A stretch of 64,000 nucleotides of DNA, taken from Flavobacterium chilense (GTDB taxonomy: Bacteria; Bacteroidota; Bacteroidia; Flavobacteriales; Flavobacteriaceae). Positions within the stretch are counted from its first letter, which is position 1. Every line of letters begins with the position of its first letter. The position numbers and the translations under genes are program-made. Below are positions 17,230 to 27,364 of the stretch, in pieces. The stretch is from positions 372,001 to 436,000 of the forward strand of contig NZ_LSYT01000002.1 in the NCBI RefSeq assembly GCF_001602525.1, in the 5' to 3' direction. Under the pieces are notes generated by a model that ran no database searches, was not told the DNA's origin, and saw nothing but the letters and a program-made list of their open reading frames with translations.

Positions 17230-19290
17230 ATGAAAAAACAACTCGGCAGACCCTTGTTCTGCGCACTTTTTTTAACAGTTTCATTTACAGCAATCAAAGC
17301 TCAGAATGCAACTTCAAAAGAACCCGGTATTAATGTTTCATACATGAACACTAAAATTAGTCCAACTCAGGATTTTTTTCAATATGTAAACGGAACCTGG
17401 CTTAGTCAAACTGAAATTCCAAGTGATCGTACAACTTGGGGAAGTTTTAATGAATTGATTAAGAAGACAGACAAAGATGCAATGTCTATTTTGAAAGAAG
17501 CATCTAAAAATCCAAAATATAAATCAAATACAGATCAGGGAAAAGCAGTTAATTTATTCGCTACTATTTTGGATACAGTAGGAAGAAATAAAACTGGGAT
17601 AAATCCTTTAAAACCGTATTTTAAGAAAATTGACGCCATAAAAAACGTTGCTGATCTTCAAAAATATTTGGTTGAAATGGAACCGGAAGGTGGTTCTGGC
17701 TTTTTCGGAATATACATTGGAGCTGATGAAAAAAACAGTTCTAAAAATTCAGTAAGCCTTGGCGTAAGCAGATTAGGATTACCTGATAAAGATTATTACA
17801 CTTCTGAAGATAAAGATTCTAAAGAAAAACGTGCAAAATATCAGATTCATGTGGAGAAGATGATGCAGTTTATTGGCGAAACTCCTGCACAGGCCAAACA
17901 AAGTGCAGCCGGAATTTTAGCATTAGAAACAGAATTGTCTAAACCAAGACTGAACAGAGTAGAAAGCAGAGACAGTCGTTTGCAGTATAATCCAATGACA
18001 ATTGCCCAACTTCAAAAGATAACACCGGCAATTAAATGGGAAGCTTATTTTGCAGGTATCGGATTGGCAAAACTAGATACAGTGGTGGTAATGGAACCAA
18101 AGTATATGAAAGCTTTGCAAACTGTTTTTACTGAAAATAAAGTAGGACTATGGAAAGAATATTTGAAATGGGATTTATTAAATTCAGTTGCAACAAAACT
18201 ATCGACAGATATTGAAACAGCAAGTTTTGATTTTTACAGTAAAACTTTAAGAGGTGCATTAAAACAATTGCCACGTGAAGAAAAAGCGTTACAGGTTGTA
18301 AACAACAGTATTGGTGAAGCATTGGGTAAGCTATATGTAGAGAAAGTATTCCCTGCTGAAGCAAAAACCAAAGCCATCGATATGATCCACAATGTTATTT
18401 TGGCATACCAAAACCGTATCAATAATTTAAGCTGGATGTCTGCTGCTACAAAGGTAAAAGCGATAGAAAAATTAAATAAGATCACGATCAAAGTAGGATA
18501 TCCGGATAAATGGAAAGATTACTCAGCACTTGAAATTAAAAGTGTAGCAGAAGGAGGAAGTTATTTCGAAAATACCCGTAATCTGAATAAATGGAACTTT
18601 AAAAAAGGAATAGAAAAATTACACAAACCAGTTGATAAAACAGAGTGGGGAATGTCACCACAAACGGTAAATGCATATTACAACCCGTCTTATAACGAAA
18701 TTGTGTTCCCTGCAGCAATCTTGCAACCGCCTTTCTATAATTATCAGGCTGACGAAGCGGTTAATTATGGTGGAATTGGAGCTGTAATTGGTCACGAAAT
18801 TTCTCATGGATTTGATGATTCAGGAGCACGTTATAATGCCGAAGGAAATTTAGTAGACTGGTGGACTCCTGAAGATCTAAAACAATTTACGGCACTTGGT
18901 ACGGCTTTGGCAGATCAATACAGCGCTTTAGAGCCTTTACCTGGGATTCATGTAGATGGTAAATTTACTTTAGGAGAAAACATTGGTGATTTAGGCGGAA
19001 TTAATGCAGCTTACGATGGTTTGCAATTGTACCTGAAAGCACACGGAAGCCCTGGTTTAATTGACGGATTTACTCCGGAACAACGTTTCTTTATTTCATG
19101 GGCAACAGTCTGGAGAACGAAAACCAGAGATGAAGCACTTAAAAATCAGGTAAAAACCGATCCGCACTCTCCTGGAATGTACAGAGCAGTTGTACCAATC
19201 CAGAATGTAGATGCTTTTTATCAGGCTTTTGGAATTAAAAAAGGAGATAAAATGTATATCGATCCTGATAAACGAGTTAAAATCTGGTAA
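17230..19290 (+). CDS. Secreted M13-family metallopeptidase, copy 1
   Basis: 686 residues with a signal peptide ending ...FTAIKAQ. The N-terminal M13 domain starts with NVSYMNTKISPTQDFFQYVNGTWL. The zinc site is His522-Glu523-x-x-His526 (GHEISH) with Glu583 (ENIGD, Asp587), and the C-terminus is the usual VKIW. It is a periplasmic or exported neprilysin-like endopeptidase. A -7 box TACGTTTG is at 17196-17203. The next gene is a full-length paralogue of the same length; the last third is almost identical while the front is not. Confidence 0.94.
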   Translation: MKKQLGRPLFCALFLTVSFTAIKAQNATSKEPGINVSYMNTKISPTQDFFQYVNGTWLSQTEIPSDRTTWGSFNELIKKTDKDAMSILKEASKNPKYKSNTDQGKAVNLFATILDTVGRNKTGINPLKPYFKKIDAIKNVADLQKYLVEMEPEGGSGFFGIYIGADEKNSSKNSVSLGVSRLGLPDKDYYTSEDKDSKEKRAKYQIHVEKMMQFIGETPAQAKQSAAGILALETELSKPRLNRVESRDSRLQYNPMTIAQLQKITPAIKWEAYFAGIGLAKLDTVVVMEPKYMKALQTVFTENKVGLWKEYLKWDLLNSVATKLSTDIETASFDFYSKTLRGALKQLPREEKALQVVNNSIGEALGKLYVEKVFPAEAKTKAIDMIHNVILAYQNRINNLSWMSAATKVKAIEKLNKITIKVGYPDKWKDYSALEIKSVAEGGSYFENTRNLNKWNFKKGIEKLHKPVDKTEWGMSPQTVNAYYNPSYNEIVFPAAILQPPFYNYQADEAVNYGGIGAVIGHEISHGFDDSGARYNAEGNLVDWWTPEDLKQFTALGTALADQYSALEPLPGIHVDGKFTLGENIGDLGGINAAYDGLQLYLKAHGSPGLIDGFTPEQRFFISWATVWRTKTRDEALKNQVKTDPHSPGMYRAVVPIQNVDAFYQAFGIKKGDKMYIDPDKRVKIW

Positions 19291-19306
19291 TATCCAGTAA
19301 GATTAT

Positions 19307-19336
19307 AAAAAACGGCGCTTTATCAGCGCCGTTTTT
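19307..19336 (+). terminator. Terminator after M13 copy 1
   Basis: AACGGCGCT / AGCGCCGTT stem with a 5-nt loop (TTATC), a GC-rich core, and a T run after it. Confidence 0.9.
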
Positions 19337-19491
19337 ATTTGTATAAATTACGAAATCGGTTTGTTGATTTGTAGACCCTTTTTGGTTAAAATAAATGTTG
19401 TTTTTCTTGCAGTTAATTATTTGATAAATTTAACACACAGTTTGAAATAATTGCAATATGTTTGTGGATATACTAAAAACTATAAATAAAA

Positions 19492-21552
19492 ATGATTAAA
19501 CAACTAAGAAAACCAATGTTTTGTGTTGTTTCTGCAATGATTAGTGTTGCTGCAGTTCAGGCACAAGATGCAAAAAAGAAAGAACCGGGAATTAACCTTT
19601 CCAATATGGATCCAAAGGTTAGTCCAAAAGAAGACTTTTTTCGTTATGTAAACGGAACCTGGTTAGACAAAACAGAAATTCCAAGTGACAGAAATGCATG
19701 GGGAAGTTTCAATGAACTACGTCAAAAGACTGATAACGATGCACTTGCTATCTTAAAAGAAGCATCAAAAGATCCTAAGTACAAATCGAATACAGATCAG
19801 GGTAAAGCAATTGCTTTATTTAATACAATCATGGATACTGTAGGACGTAATAAAAGAGGTATTACACAACTTCAGCCTTATTTAAAGAAAATCGATGCGA
19901 TTAAAAACGTAACTGATTTGCAAAATTTCTTTATCGAAATGCAACCTCAGGGTGGTATTGGTTTCTTTGGAGTATATGTTGGAGCTGATGCTAAAAACAG
20001 TAACAAAAACACTGTAAACTTAGGACCGGGAGGTTTAGGATTATCTGATAAAGATTACTACAACTCTGATGATAAAGATTCAAAAGAAAAACGTGAAAAA
20101 TACGAAGTACACGTTGCTAGAATGTTACAGTATATTGGCGAGTCTCCTGCAAAAGCAAAAGAAAGTGCAAAACAAATCTTAGCTTTAGAGATCGAATTGT
20201 CTGCTCCAAGATTAGACCGTGTTGAAAGAAGAGACCGCAGAAAACAATACAACCCAACAGCTATAGCTGATTTAAAGAAAAATACACCTTCGATTCAATG
20301 GGAGAAATATTTCACCGGAATCGGAATGATGAAACTGGATTCTGTAAATGTAGCGCAGCCACGTTACATGATTGCTTTAGAAAAAACTTTAAATGAAAAG
20401 AAAGTAGAAGCATGGAAAGAATATTTGAAATGGTCATTATTAAACAGAACTGCTTCAACTTTAACAACTGATATCGAAAATGCTAATTTCGATTTCTACG
20501 GAAAAACACTTACTGGTGCTTTAAAACAACGTCCGCGTGAAGAAGTAGCATTACAGGTGATCAACGGTGCAACCGGAGAAGCTTTAGGAAAATTGTATGT
20601 AGAGAAATTATTCCCTGCTGAAGCAAAAGATAAAGCAAAGAAAATGATTGCGAATGTAATGTTGGCTTACGAAAACAGAATCAATGCTTTGCCTTGGATG
20701 TCTGCTTCAACTAAAACAAAAGCAATCGAAAAATTAAAGAAACTAACCATTAAAATCGGATATCCTGATAAATGGAAAGACTATTCTAAATTAGAACTTA
20801 AAAATGTTAACGAAGGCGGAACCTATTTTGAAAACATGAAAAACATATCAAAATGGGCTTATGCAGAAAATTTAGCTAAATTGGGTAAACCAGTTGATAA
20901 AACAGAGTGGGGAATGTCTCCGCAAACGGTTAATGCTTATTTCAACCCTTCTTATAACGAAATTGTATTCCCTGCAGCCATCTTACAACCTCCTTTCTAT
21001 AATTATCAGGCTGACGAAGCCGTTAATTATGGTGGAATTGGTGCTGTAATTGGTCACGAAATTTCTCATGGTTTTGATGATTCAGGAGCACGTTACAATG
21101 CAGATGGTAACCTTGTTGACTGGTGGACACCTGAAGATTTAAAACAATTTACAGCTCTTGGAACTGCTTTAGCAGATCAATACAGCGCTTTAGAGCCTCT
21201 ACCTGGAATTCACGTAGACGGTAAATTTACTTTAGGAGAAAACATTGGAGATTTAGGCGGAATCAACGCTGCTTACGACGGATTACAATTGTACTTAAAA
21301 GCAAACGGAAACCCTGGTTTAATTGACGGATTTACTCCGGAACAACGTTTCTTTATTTCATGGGCTACTGTTTGGAGAACAAAATCCAGAGATGAAGCAA
21401 TTAAGAGTCAGGTTAAAACTGATCCGCATTCTCCGGGAATGTACAGAGCAGTTGTGCCAATCCAGAACGTAGATGCTTTTTATCAGGCTTTCGACATTAA
21501 AAAAGGGGATAAGATGTATCTTGATCCTGCAAAGAGAGTTAAAATCTGGTAA
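19492..21552 (+). CDS. Secreted M13-family metallopeptidase, copy 2
   Basis: 686 residues with a signal peptide (ending AAVQAQ). Same architecture as copy 1: N-terminal M13 domain, zinc site GHEISH at 521-526, third ligand Glu583 in ENIGD, C-terminal VKIW. It has its own -7 box (TATGTTTG, 19457-19464) and terminator, so the two copies can be expressed separately. Within the last 220 residues only about a dozen differ from copy 1, while the first 450 are clearly more divergent. Confidence 0.94.
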   Translation: MIKQLRKPMFCVVSAMISVAAVQAQDAKKKEPGINLSNMDPKVSPKEDFFRYVNGTWLDKTEIPSDRNAWGSFNELRQKTDNDALAILKEASKDPKYKSNTDQGKAIALFNTIMDTVGRNKRGITQLQPYLKKIDAIKNVTDLQNFFIEMQPQGGIGFFGVYVGADAKNSNKNTVNLGPGGLGLSDKDYYNSDDKDSKEKREKYEVHVARMLQYIGESPAKAKESAKQILALEIELSAPRLDRVERRDRRKQYNPTAIADLKKNTPSIQWEKYFTGIGMMKLDSVNVAQPRYMIALEKTLNEKKVEAWKEYLKWSLLNRTASTLTTDIENANFDFYGKTLTGALKQRPREEVALQVINGATGEALGKLYVEKLFPAEAKDKAKKMIANVMLAYENRINALPWMSASTKTKAIEKLKKLTIKIGYPDKWKDYSKLELKNVNEGGTYFENMKNISKWAYAENLAKLGKPVDKTEWGMSPQTVNAYFNPSYNEIVFPAAILQPPFYNYQADEAVNYGGIGAVIGHEISHGFDDSGARYNADGNLVDWWTPEDLKQFTALGTALADQYSALEPLPGIHVDGKFTLGENIGDLGGINAAYDGLQLYLKANGNPGLIDGFTPEQRFFISWATVWRTKSRDEAIKSQVKTDPHSPGMYRAVVPIQNVDAFYQAFDIKKGDKMYLDPAKRVKIW

Positions 21553-21564
21553 TATAAAAACCAT

Positions 21565-21595
21565 AAAAAACGGCGCTAATTTTAGCGCCGTTTTT
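21565..21595 (+). terminator. Bidirectional terminator between M13 copy 2 and the GyrI-like gene
   Basis: CGGCGCTA / TAGCGCCG stem (21571-21578 and 21583-21590), with A run before and T run after. The core CGGCGCT repeats that of the copy 1 terminator, so the terminator was duplicated with the gene. The convergent gene ends at 21607. Confidence 0.88.
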
Positions 21596-21606
21596 GTTTA
21601 TAGGTA

Positions 21607-22056
21607 TTATTTAATAGCAATGTAAATATCAACTTCTCCATCTTCTGGGTTTTGAGCGCCCTCTCCGTAAATCTCAAAATCTTCGGTATAGATTCTGTCT
21701 AAGTCAGAATTCCAGATTCTTACCCATTCATTAAAAACTGCACCTTCTTTAAGATTGCCTTTGGCTGTAAATTTTTTATAATGAACACCAGAAACTGTTT
21801 TTGCAATCATTCCTTCCGGAATAACATTTAAAGTTTCCACTACACAGCCTAAAATTGTTGTATAAGGACGTGTGTGATCTTTTTCGTAATCTGTATAAAT
21901 ACAATAAATAGCGTCACTTGCCTTATTCGGGATTTGTTCAGCAATCCCTTCAGACATAAACTTGTTCCAAAGTGCCGGAATATCTTGTCCTGATTGTCCG
22001 TTTTCATTTGTGGTTCGTACCGAAATCCCAATTACATTAAATTTTTGAATGCTCAT
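21607..22056 (-). CDS. GyrI-like effector-binding domain protein
   Basis: 149 residues, a single domain of the GyrI-like / AraC effector-binding type: FNVIGISVRTTNENG at the start, DIPALWNKFMSEGI, YCIYTDYEKDHTRPYTTILGCVV and a closing EVDIYIAIK. No DNA-binding domain is attached. Such stand-alone domains bind small molecules or act on cyclopropane-type substrates; the ligand is unknown. It lies 83 bp before the cytochrome c gene's stop. Confidence 0.8.
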   Translation of the reverse strand: MSIQKFNVIGISVRTTNENGQSGQDIPALWNKFMSEGIAEQIPNKASDAIYCIYTDYEKDHTRPYTTILGCVVETLNVIPEGMIAKTVSGVHYKKFTAKGNLKEGAVFNEWVRIWNSDLDRIYTEDFEIYGEGAQNPEDGEVDIYIAIK

Positions 22057-22139
22057 CTTTAAAAAATTAGTTATTAAGCCACAAATTTAAACCGTAGCGG
22101 TGACAGCAGTATGTCAGCAATAAAACAAAACGTTGATCA

Positions 22140-22541
22140 TTATTTCAGATGACTGTAAATGTAAGTTTCAATTGCTTTTAGTTCCTCATCAGACATGGCC
22201 TGTGTAATCGGAAAATTAGTCTTCATAACCGCAAACTGACTTGGATCGACAATAGGTTCTGCATTTCCTTTTAAGAATGTTACAATATCACCTTTTTTGT
22301 CTTTATACGTTTTAGCAATTTCCTGAAGACTTGGTCCAATTACTTTTTGATCCGGCTGATGACAGGAAACACAATTTCCCTGACCTTCAAAAATTTGTTT
22401 TCCTAAAGCTTCCGGAGTTTTGGCTTCTGCCGAATGTCCTTCAGAATATGTTTCTGTCTGATCCTGAACCGGAGTTTCAGTTGCTTCTTTTTTACACGAT
22501 GTCAATGCTAAAACAGCAGATAAAAATAGTAGTTTTTTCAT
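22140..22541 (-). CDS. Class I cytochrome c lipoprotein
   Basis: 133 residues. Lipobox LTSC (Cys16), then an acidic linker (about 17-42), then a cytochrome c domain with the haem site CVSCH (Cys57, Cys60, His61) and a Met ligand near 106-116 (AVMKTNF or QAMSDEE). It is a membrane-tethered periplasmic electron carrier. Its start is 1 bp from the hemB stop, so haem synthesis and a haem protein are probably co-transcribed. Confidence 0.88.
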   Translation of the reverse strand: MKKLLFLSAVLALTSCKKEATETPVQDQTETYSEGHSAEAKTPEALGKQIFEGQGNCVSCHQPDQKVIGPSLQEIAKTYKDKKGDIVTFLKGNAEPIVDPSQFAVMKTNFPITQAMSDEELKAIETYIYSHLK

Positions 22542-22542
22542 G

Positions 22543-23535
22543 TTATTTGTTTAAAATTACTGCCGCTTCTTTAGCAAAATAAGTTGAGATAATACTGGCA
22601 CCAGCACGCTTAATGCAATAAAGTTGCTCTATCATGATTTTGTCATGATCTAACCATCCTCTTTCGGCTGCGGCCTTTACCATAGCGTACTCACCAGATA
22701 CCTGATAAACTGCAACAGGAACATGAACAGCATTTTTTACCTCACGAACAATGTCTAAATAAGCAATTCCCGGTTTTACCATAACGATATCTGCACCTTC
22801 TTCAACATCTAATAATGCTTCACGAATTCCTTCAATTCTGTTAGCATAATCCATTTGATAAGTTTTCTTGTCTTTTGGGATATTTTGAGAATCTACCGGA
22901 GCAGAATCCAAAGCATCGCGGAAAGGCCCGTAAAATGCCGAAGCATATTTTGCACTATAACTCATGATTCCCACATTGTGATGTCCGTTCTCTTCTAATG
23001 CTTTTCTGATAGAGAGAACACGTCCGTCCATCATATCACTAGGAGCTACAAAATCAGCTCCGGCTTCGGCGTGACTTAAACTCATTCTGGTTAAAGCATC
23101 AACCGTTGCATCATTGATCAATTGACCGTTTTCGATAATTCCGTCATGTCCGTAAATTGAATACGGATCTAAAGCCACATCCGGCATAACAATCATTTCC
23201 GGAACAGCATCTTTAATCGCACGAATTGTCTGCTGCATCAAACCATCTTTGTTCCAGGCTTCAGTTCCTTTATTGTCTTTTAAGTTGTCACTTACTTTTA
23301 CATAGATATTCACCGCTTTGATTCCTAAATCCCAGGCCTCTTTTACTTCTTTAATTGTATTATCTAATGAATGACGGTAGATTCCCGGCATAGAAGGAAT
23401 AGCTGATTTTATATCTTTTCCTTCAGCAACAAACATAGGAAGCATAAAATCCTGTGGACTTAAACTGGTTTCACGAACTAAAGAACGAATAGATTCATTA
23501 GTTCTCAAACGACGATTTCTTTGTAATGGGAACAT
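22543..23535 (-). CDS. hemB: Delta-aminolevulinic acid dehydratase (porphobilinogen synthase)
   Basis: 330 residues. Schiff-base lysines are Lys196 (MSYSAKYASAFYGPFRDA) and Lys254 (VMVKPGIAYLD). The metal region reads DVALDPYSIYGHDG, i.e. without the zinc cysteines, so it should be the Mg-dependent type. It condenses two ALA to porphobilinogen in the cytosol. It lies about 7 kb from the main hem cluster. A -7 box TAACTTTG is at 23680-23673 (minus strand); the rest of 23536-23819 shows no gene. Confidence 0.95.
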   Translation of the reverse strand: MFPLQRNRRLRTNESIRSLVRETSLSPQDFMLPMFVAEGKDIKSAIPSMPGIYRHSLDNTIKEVKEAWDLGIKAVNIYVKVSDNLKDNKGTEAWNKDGLMQQTIRAIKDAVPEMIVMPDVALDPYSIYGHDGIIENGQLINDATVDALTRMSLSHAEAGADFVAPSDMMDGRVLSIRKALEENGHHNVGIMSYSAKYASAFYGPFRDALDSAPVDSQNIPKDKKTYQMDYANRIEGIREALLDVEEGADIVMVKPGIAYLDIVREVKNAVHVPVAVYQVSGEYAMVKAAAERGWLDHDKIMIEQLYCIKRAGASIISTYFAKEAAVILNK

Positions 23536-23819
23536 ATAATTTTAAATTTTAAATTTTAGATTTCAGAATTTTAATCTGATTTTTTTGAAATACAGATTGA
23601 TTAATTCCTGTTTCTAAAAAAGTAGTTATTTTTTGTTTTTTTGAAGATTATTCCACTTTTTAATAAGTGTTGCAAAGTTAAAGAAAAATCAACAGAATAA
23701 GGAGGTTAGCATAGAGTAGAATCCGTTAATATTATCTAAAAATTTGATGTTTTGGCAGATTTTATTTTTAGTAAATCATGGTCATAGGTTTTTAAAATAT
23801 TTCCGTATAAATTTGCGGG

Positions 23820-24452
23820 ATGAAGAAAATTCTTGCTTTATGTTGCTGTTTACTCTTAACGAGTTGTTTTGAGATAACAGAAAGAATCAAACACCATGAC
23901 GATCAAAGTGGTGAATATACATTGATGATCGATTTTTCTAAATCATGGTTTAAAACAAAATCCGCAATTTTTCTCGAAGAAGTCGATGGCGTAAAAATTC
24001 CAAACGAACAGGAAATTTCTCAAAAATTAGAAGATTTTAAGTCGAAAGCTTCCAAAATTGACGGAATCTCTAATGTAACGACCAAAACAGATTTTGACAG
24101 TTATATCTTTATTATCAAACTCAATTATGCCAATCTAAAAGCCCTGAATGCCGTTGTTAATACCATAAACAATCAGCGCGATCAGATTCACTTTAGCAGT
24201 AATGCTAAAAATTTCGAAAGAATAGCATCTTATCCCGTACCTGAAAAAGTGGTAAAAGACCCAAAGAAAAAGAAAGATCTTGAAGAAGCCAGCATTATTG
24301 CGATTTATACTTTTGATAATGATGTAGTGTCGGTAGAGAATCCAAACAGTAAAATCTCAAAAAACAAAAAGACCGTTTTTTTAAAACAAAGTATGTACAG
24401 CGTACTTAAAAAATCGACTTTAATGAATAATACAATCCAATTAACGCCCTGA
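23820..24452 (+). CDS. Lipoprotein of unknown function
   Basis: 210 residues with a lipobox LTSC after a Cys-rich signal (MKKILALCCCLLLTSC). The mature part is alpha/beta with lysine-rich segments and no family I can name. The -7 box TAAATTTG (23808-23815) ends only 4 nt before the ATG, so transcription would begin at or near the start codon. It is 3 bp from the next envelope gene and surely co-transcribed with it. Confidence 0.8.
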   Translation: MKKILALCCCLLLTSCFEITERIKHHDDQSGEYTLMIDFSKSWFKTKSAIFLEEVDGVKIPNEQEISQKLEDFKSKASKIDGISNVTTKTDFDSYIFIIKLNYANLKALNAVVNTINNQRDQIHFSSNAKNFERIASYPVPEKVVKDPKKKKDLEEASIIAIYTFDNDVVSVENPNSKISKNKKTVFLKQSMYSVLKKSTLMNNTIQLTP

Positions 24453-24455
24453 TTT

Positions 24456-26312
24456 ATGAAGCAGTTTTATACTTTCATTTTTTTATTCGCTACCTATTTG
24501 ACATTTGGCCAAAATCAAAATCAATACGATTATTTTGTTCAGTTTAACGGAAATCAACTTTCTAAAAAAGTAAGTATTGCCGAGATATTGAATCATCCAA
24601 TCGTAACAAAGTACAGCAGTAAAAAGCCTGATCTTGATTTTACCAAATATACCTCGTTGATTCGATTAGATCAAAAAATCACCATACACGGAAAATTCTC
24701 AGACAGTATTCCGTACTATCAGGTTACGATTCCGATAAAAAACAGAGAAGCTGTGAAGCAGTTTTTGACACAAGAACTCATCACAAAAAAAGATTCGCCT
24801 AAAACTAATACAATTCAGGATTTAGGATCATATTCTGTTTTAAAAACAAACGGCAAAAATAAAGCAATAGGATGGAACGATAATTATCTGGTAATTTTCG
24901 AACTAACGCAAAGGCTTCCTTCAGTTTTTTATACGGATAAGCGCTCTCAGACTTTAAATGATTCTATTGATATTAACGAAATTTATAAAGAAGAAGCCGT
25001 AGAAGCACCTCAAAAATTGGATACGCCAATGTCTGGTGAAGAATCAAAAGTGAAGAAATCTTCGACCACAATTGAAGCTCCAATAGCAACAGAAGAAGTT
25101 CCGGTGCCATATGATGCTGTACCCAACGCTGAATATACTATTGAGCAGGCTACTTTTGATCGCGAACAAGCCGAAAAACTTGATCGTATCATAAAAACAT
25201 TATTCGAAAATGGTTTTACTGCTCCAGGCTCAGAAAAGATAAATGCAAACGCTGATATATCGTCATGGATAAATTACAGTGCTGCAATGACAAGTTTATA
25301 TTCTGCCTATAGTTATCCGATGGCAATATTTGGTGGTTATGATAAATTTTTGCCTATGCAGAAAAACTTCGGAAATTTTATAAAAGGCCTCAATCTGGAT
25401 TTTTATTTTGACAATAACAACGCACGTATTGAAGAAGTTTTTGAGTACTCAGAGCAGTTGGCAGAAGTTGTGGGTAAAATCACAAACAGAAAAATAAACA
25501 AGAATGTGTTTCATTATTTCCCTGCTCAGAATCCGTTAGGTTATATGTCATATCATCTCAATACCAAAGCAGCTCTTGAAAATTTCCCGTCATTGACTGC
25601 TGATGTGTTTCAGAGTCCAAAACTCTTAAAAGAAGATATTTCGATTATAACTGATCTGATTTCGACTATAGTCGATGAAGAAGCAACGGCCACACTTTTT
25701 GATGGCGATTTAAGCGCCTTTTTATGCGGTTTTAAAGATATTGAAGTAATGACCAAATCGTATGAATATGGAGAAAACTATGAAGAAGTGGTAACCGATA
25801 AAAAAGTAAAGAAATCAGTTCCGTTGTTTTCTGTGATTTTTACCTCGACCCATCCTACTTTTGGAGACAAACTTTTACAATTAGGAGTTCGTAAAAAAGT
25901 ACTGGTGCAAAAAGACAATTATTACATCATTACCGGAACGAAAGAATATGGCGATGTTTTTATCAAAAAAGACAAAGATGTTGTGGTAATAGCTAATACT
26001 CTGGACTATTTTAATGCTGGAAACGGAACATTTGCGAATGAAGCCAAAAGAGATTTAAAGAAAAATTATATGTTCGGAAAATTGAGTATTGCGGAGTTGA
26101 TAAATGCATACAGCAAATCCGGAGAGGCAAAACCATCAGAAGTAAAAAGTTTACAAAGACTTTCGGAGCAGTTTTCAGACATTACATTCGAATCGCCTAA
26201 AAAAATGATAAACAATAAACTGATCTTCGGATTTAAATTAAATGCTTTAAAATCTGATAAGAATATCATTTTGCAAACATTGGATTTAGCCGAAGAATTA
26301 ACGGCGAAATAA
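24456..26312 (+). CDS. Secreted protein of unknown function, 618 residues
   Basis: Signal peptide MKQFYTFIFLFATYLTFGQ. It begins with a strand-rich domain (about 20-160, YFVQFNGNQLSKKVSIAEILNH), has an acidic Ser/Pro/Glu linker at about 185-225, and a helical C-terminal part. The layout is reminiscent of the DUF4836 type of Bacteroidetes envelope proteins, but I cannot confirm this. It forms a two-gene unit with the lipoprotein upstream. Confidence 0.75.
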   Translation: MKQFYTFIFLFATYLTFGQNQNQYDYFVQFNGNQLSKKVSIAEILNHPIVTKYSSKKPDLDFTKYTSLIRLDQKITIHGKFSDSIPYYQVTIPIKNREAVKQFLTQELITKKDSPKTNTIQDLGSYSVLKTNGKNKAIGWNDNYLVIFELTQRLPSVFYTDKRSQTLNDSIDINEIYKEEAVEAPQKLDTPMSGEESKVKKSSTTIEAPIATEEVPVPYDAVPNAEYTIEQATFDREQAEKLDRIIKTLFENGFTAPGSEKINANADISSWINYSAAMTSLYSAYSYPMAIFGGYDKFLPMQKNFGNFIKGLNLDFYFDNNNARIEEVFEYSEQLAEVVGKITNRKINKNVFHYFPAQNPLGYMSYHLNTKAALENFPSLTADVFQSPKLLKEDISIITDLISTIVDEEATATLFDGDLSAFLCGFKDIEVMTKSYEYGENYEEVVTDKKVKKSVPLFSVIFTSTHPTFGDKLLQLGVRKKVLVQKDNYYIITGTKEYGDVFIKKDKDVVVIANTLDYFNAGNGTFANEAKRDLKKNYMFGKLSIAELINAYSKSGEAKPSEVKSLQRLSEQFSDITFESPKKMINNKLIFGFKLNALKSDKNIILQTLDLAEELTAK

Positions 26313-26330
26313 CAATAAATCATAAAATAC

Positions 26331-26368
26331 AAATCCCCGAAAGTTTCTATTTTCGGGGATTTTTTTAT
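26331..26368 (+). terminator. Terminator between the 618-residue protein and the convergent aldolase
   Basis: A perfect 12-bp stem (AAATCCCCGAAA / TTTCGGGGATTT) with an 8-nt loop, followed by T6. It can serve both converging genes. Confidence 0.9.
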
Positions 26369-26386
26369 ATGATACAACCTCATTTG

Positions 26387-27283
26387 TTATTTGATCGAGG
26401 CTTCATAAATAGCTTTTATTGTGGTTCCCAATACAGCATTAAACGCATCATCAGACTGACCAGCAGTGAGTCCTTCAGACAAGGCTCTTGAAAAACTTGC
26501 GATTAATCCGTGATTTTGTGCCAGTTTATCATTGGCTTCCTCTCTGGAATATCCACCAGATAACGCTACAACACGCACCACATGTGGATCAGACATTAAA
26601 TCTTTGTAAAAGTCATTTACTGATGGAATGGATAATTTCAACATTACTTTTACATCTTTGTCTAATGCATTAAGCTGTTTTACGATTTCTTGTTTTAGAA
26701 TTTCTTCTGATTTTTCTTTATCAGCGCTGTAAATATCAACTTCAGGTTCAATAATGGGAATAAGTCCTTTTTCGAAGATTTGTTTACCAATTGCAAACTG
26801 CTGCTCAACAACCTCACGAATTCCAGTCGTATTTGCCTCTTTAATTACAGAACGCATTTTGGTACCAAAAATATTTCGTTCCACAGCTCGTGATAACAAT
26901 TCGTCTAAATTAGAAATAGGTTTCATCAGCTGTACACCATTTGCAAGATCAGCCAGTCCTTTGTCAACCTTCAAAAAAGGGACAATGTTTTTCTTCTCCC
27001 ACAAATAATCGGCAGTCCATTGTCCGTCAATTTTACGGTCCATTGTATTTTCAAACAAAATAGCACCTAGTATATATGTGCTGTCAAATGCAGGACTTTT
27101 AATAATTCGGGTTCTCATTTCGTGTACAAGAGTATACATTTCCTCGTCATTTGAGAAACTGTTTTCCTGTATACCATATTGTGCCAATGCTTTTGGAGTA
27201 CTTCCGCCACTTTGATCTAAAGCGGCTATAAATCCTTTACCGGATTGCATTCTATCTAATTGTTTCAAGTTTACATTTCCCAT
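26387..27283 (-). CDS. fda: Class I fructose-bisphosphate aldolase
   Basis: 298 residues, the length of the bacterial class I (Schiff-base) aldolases. [19 protein letters not shown] is the N-terminal signature. The Schiff-base lysine is read as Lys216 in [11 protein letters not shown], and IIEPEVDI (about 177-184) gives the catalytic glutamates. It splits fructose-1,6-bisphosphate in glycolysis and gluconeogenesis. It is a single gene followed by the shared terminator. Confidence 0.93.
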   Translation of the reverse strand: MGNVNLKQLDRMQSGKGFIAALDQSGGSTPKALAQYGIQENSFSNDEEMYTLVHEMRTRIIKSPAFDSTYILGAILFENTMDRKIDGQWTADYLWEKKNIVPFLKVDKGLADLANGVQLMKPISNLDELLSRAVERNIFGTKMRSVIKEANTTGIREVVEQQFAIGKQIFEKGLIPIIEPEVDIYSADKEKSEEILKQEIVKQLNALDKDVKVMLKLSIPSVNDFYKDLMSDPHVVRVVALSGGYSREEANDKLAQNHGLIASFSRALSEGLTAGQSDDAFNAVLGTTIKAIYEASIK

Positions 27284-27364
27284 AATAATGGTTTTTTAGG
27301 TTGTATAAATCCCTGTTAATTTAAGCATTTTTTAGAACTTATCGATGGTGAGGATTTAGATTTA

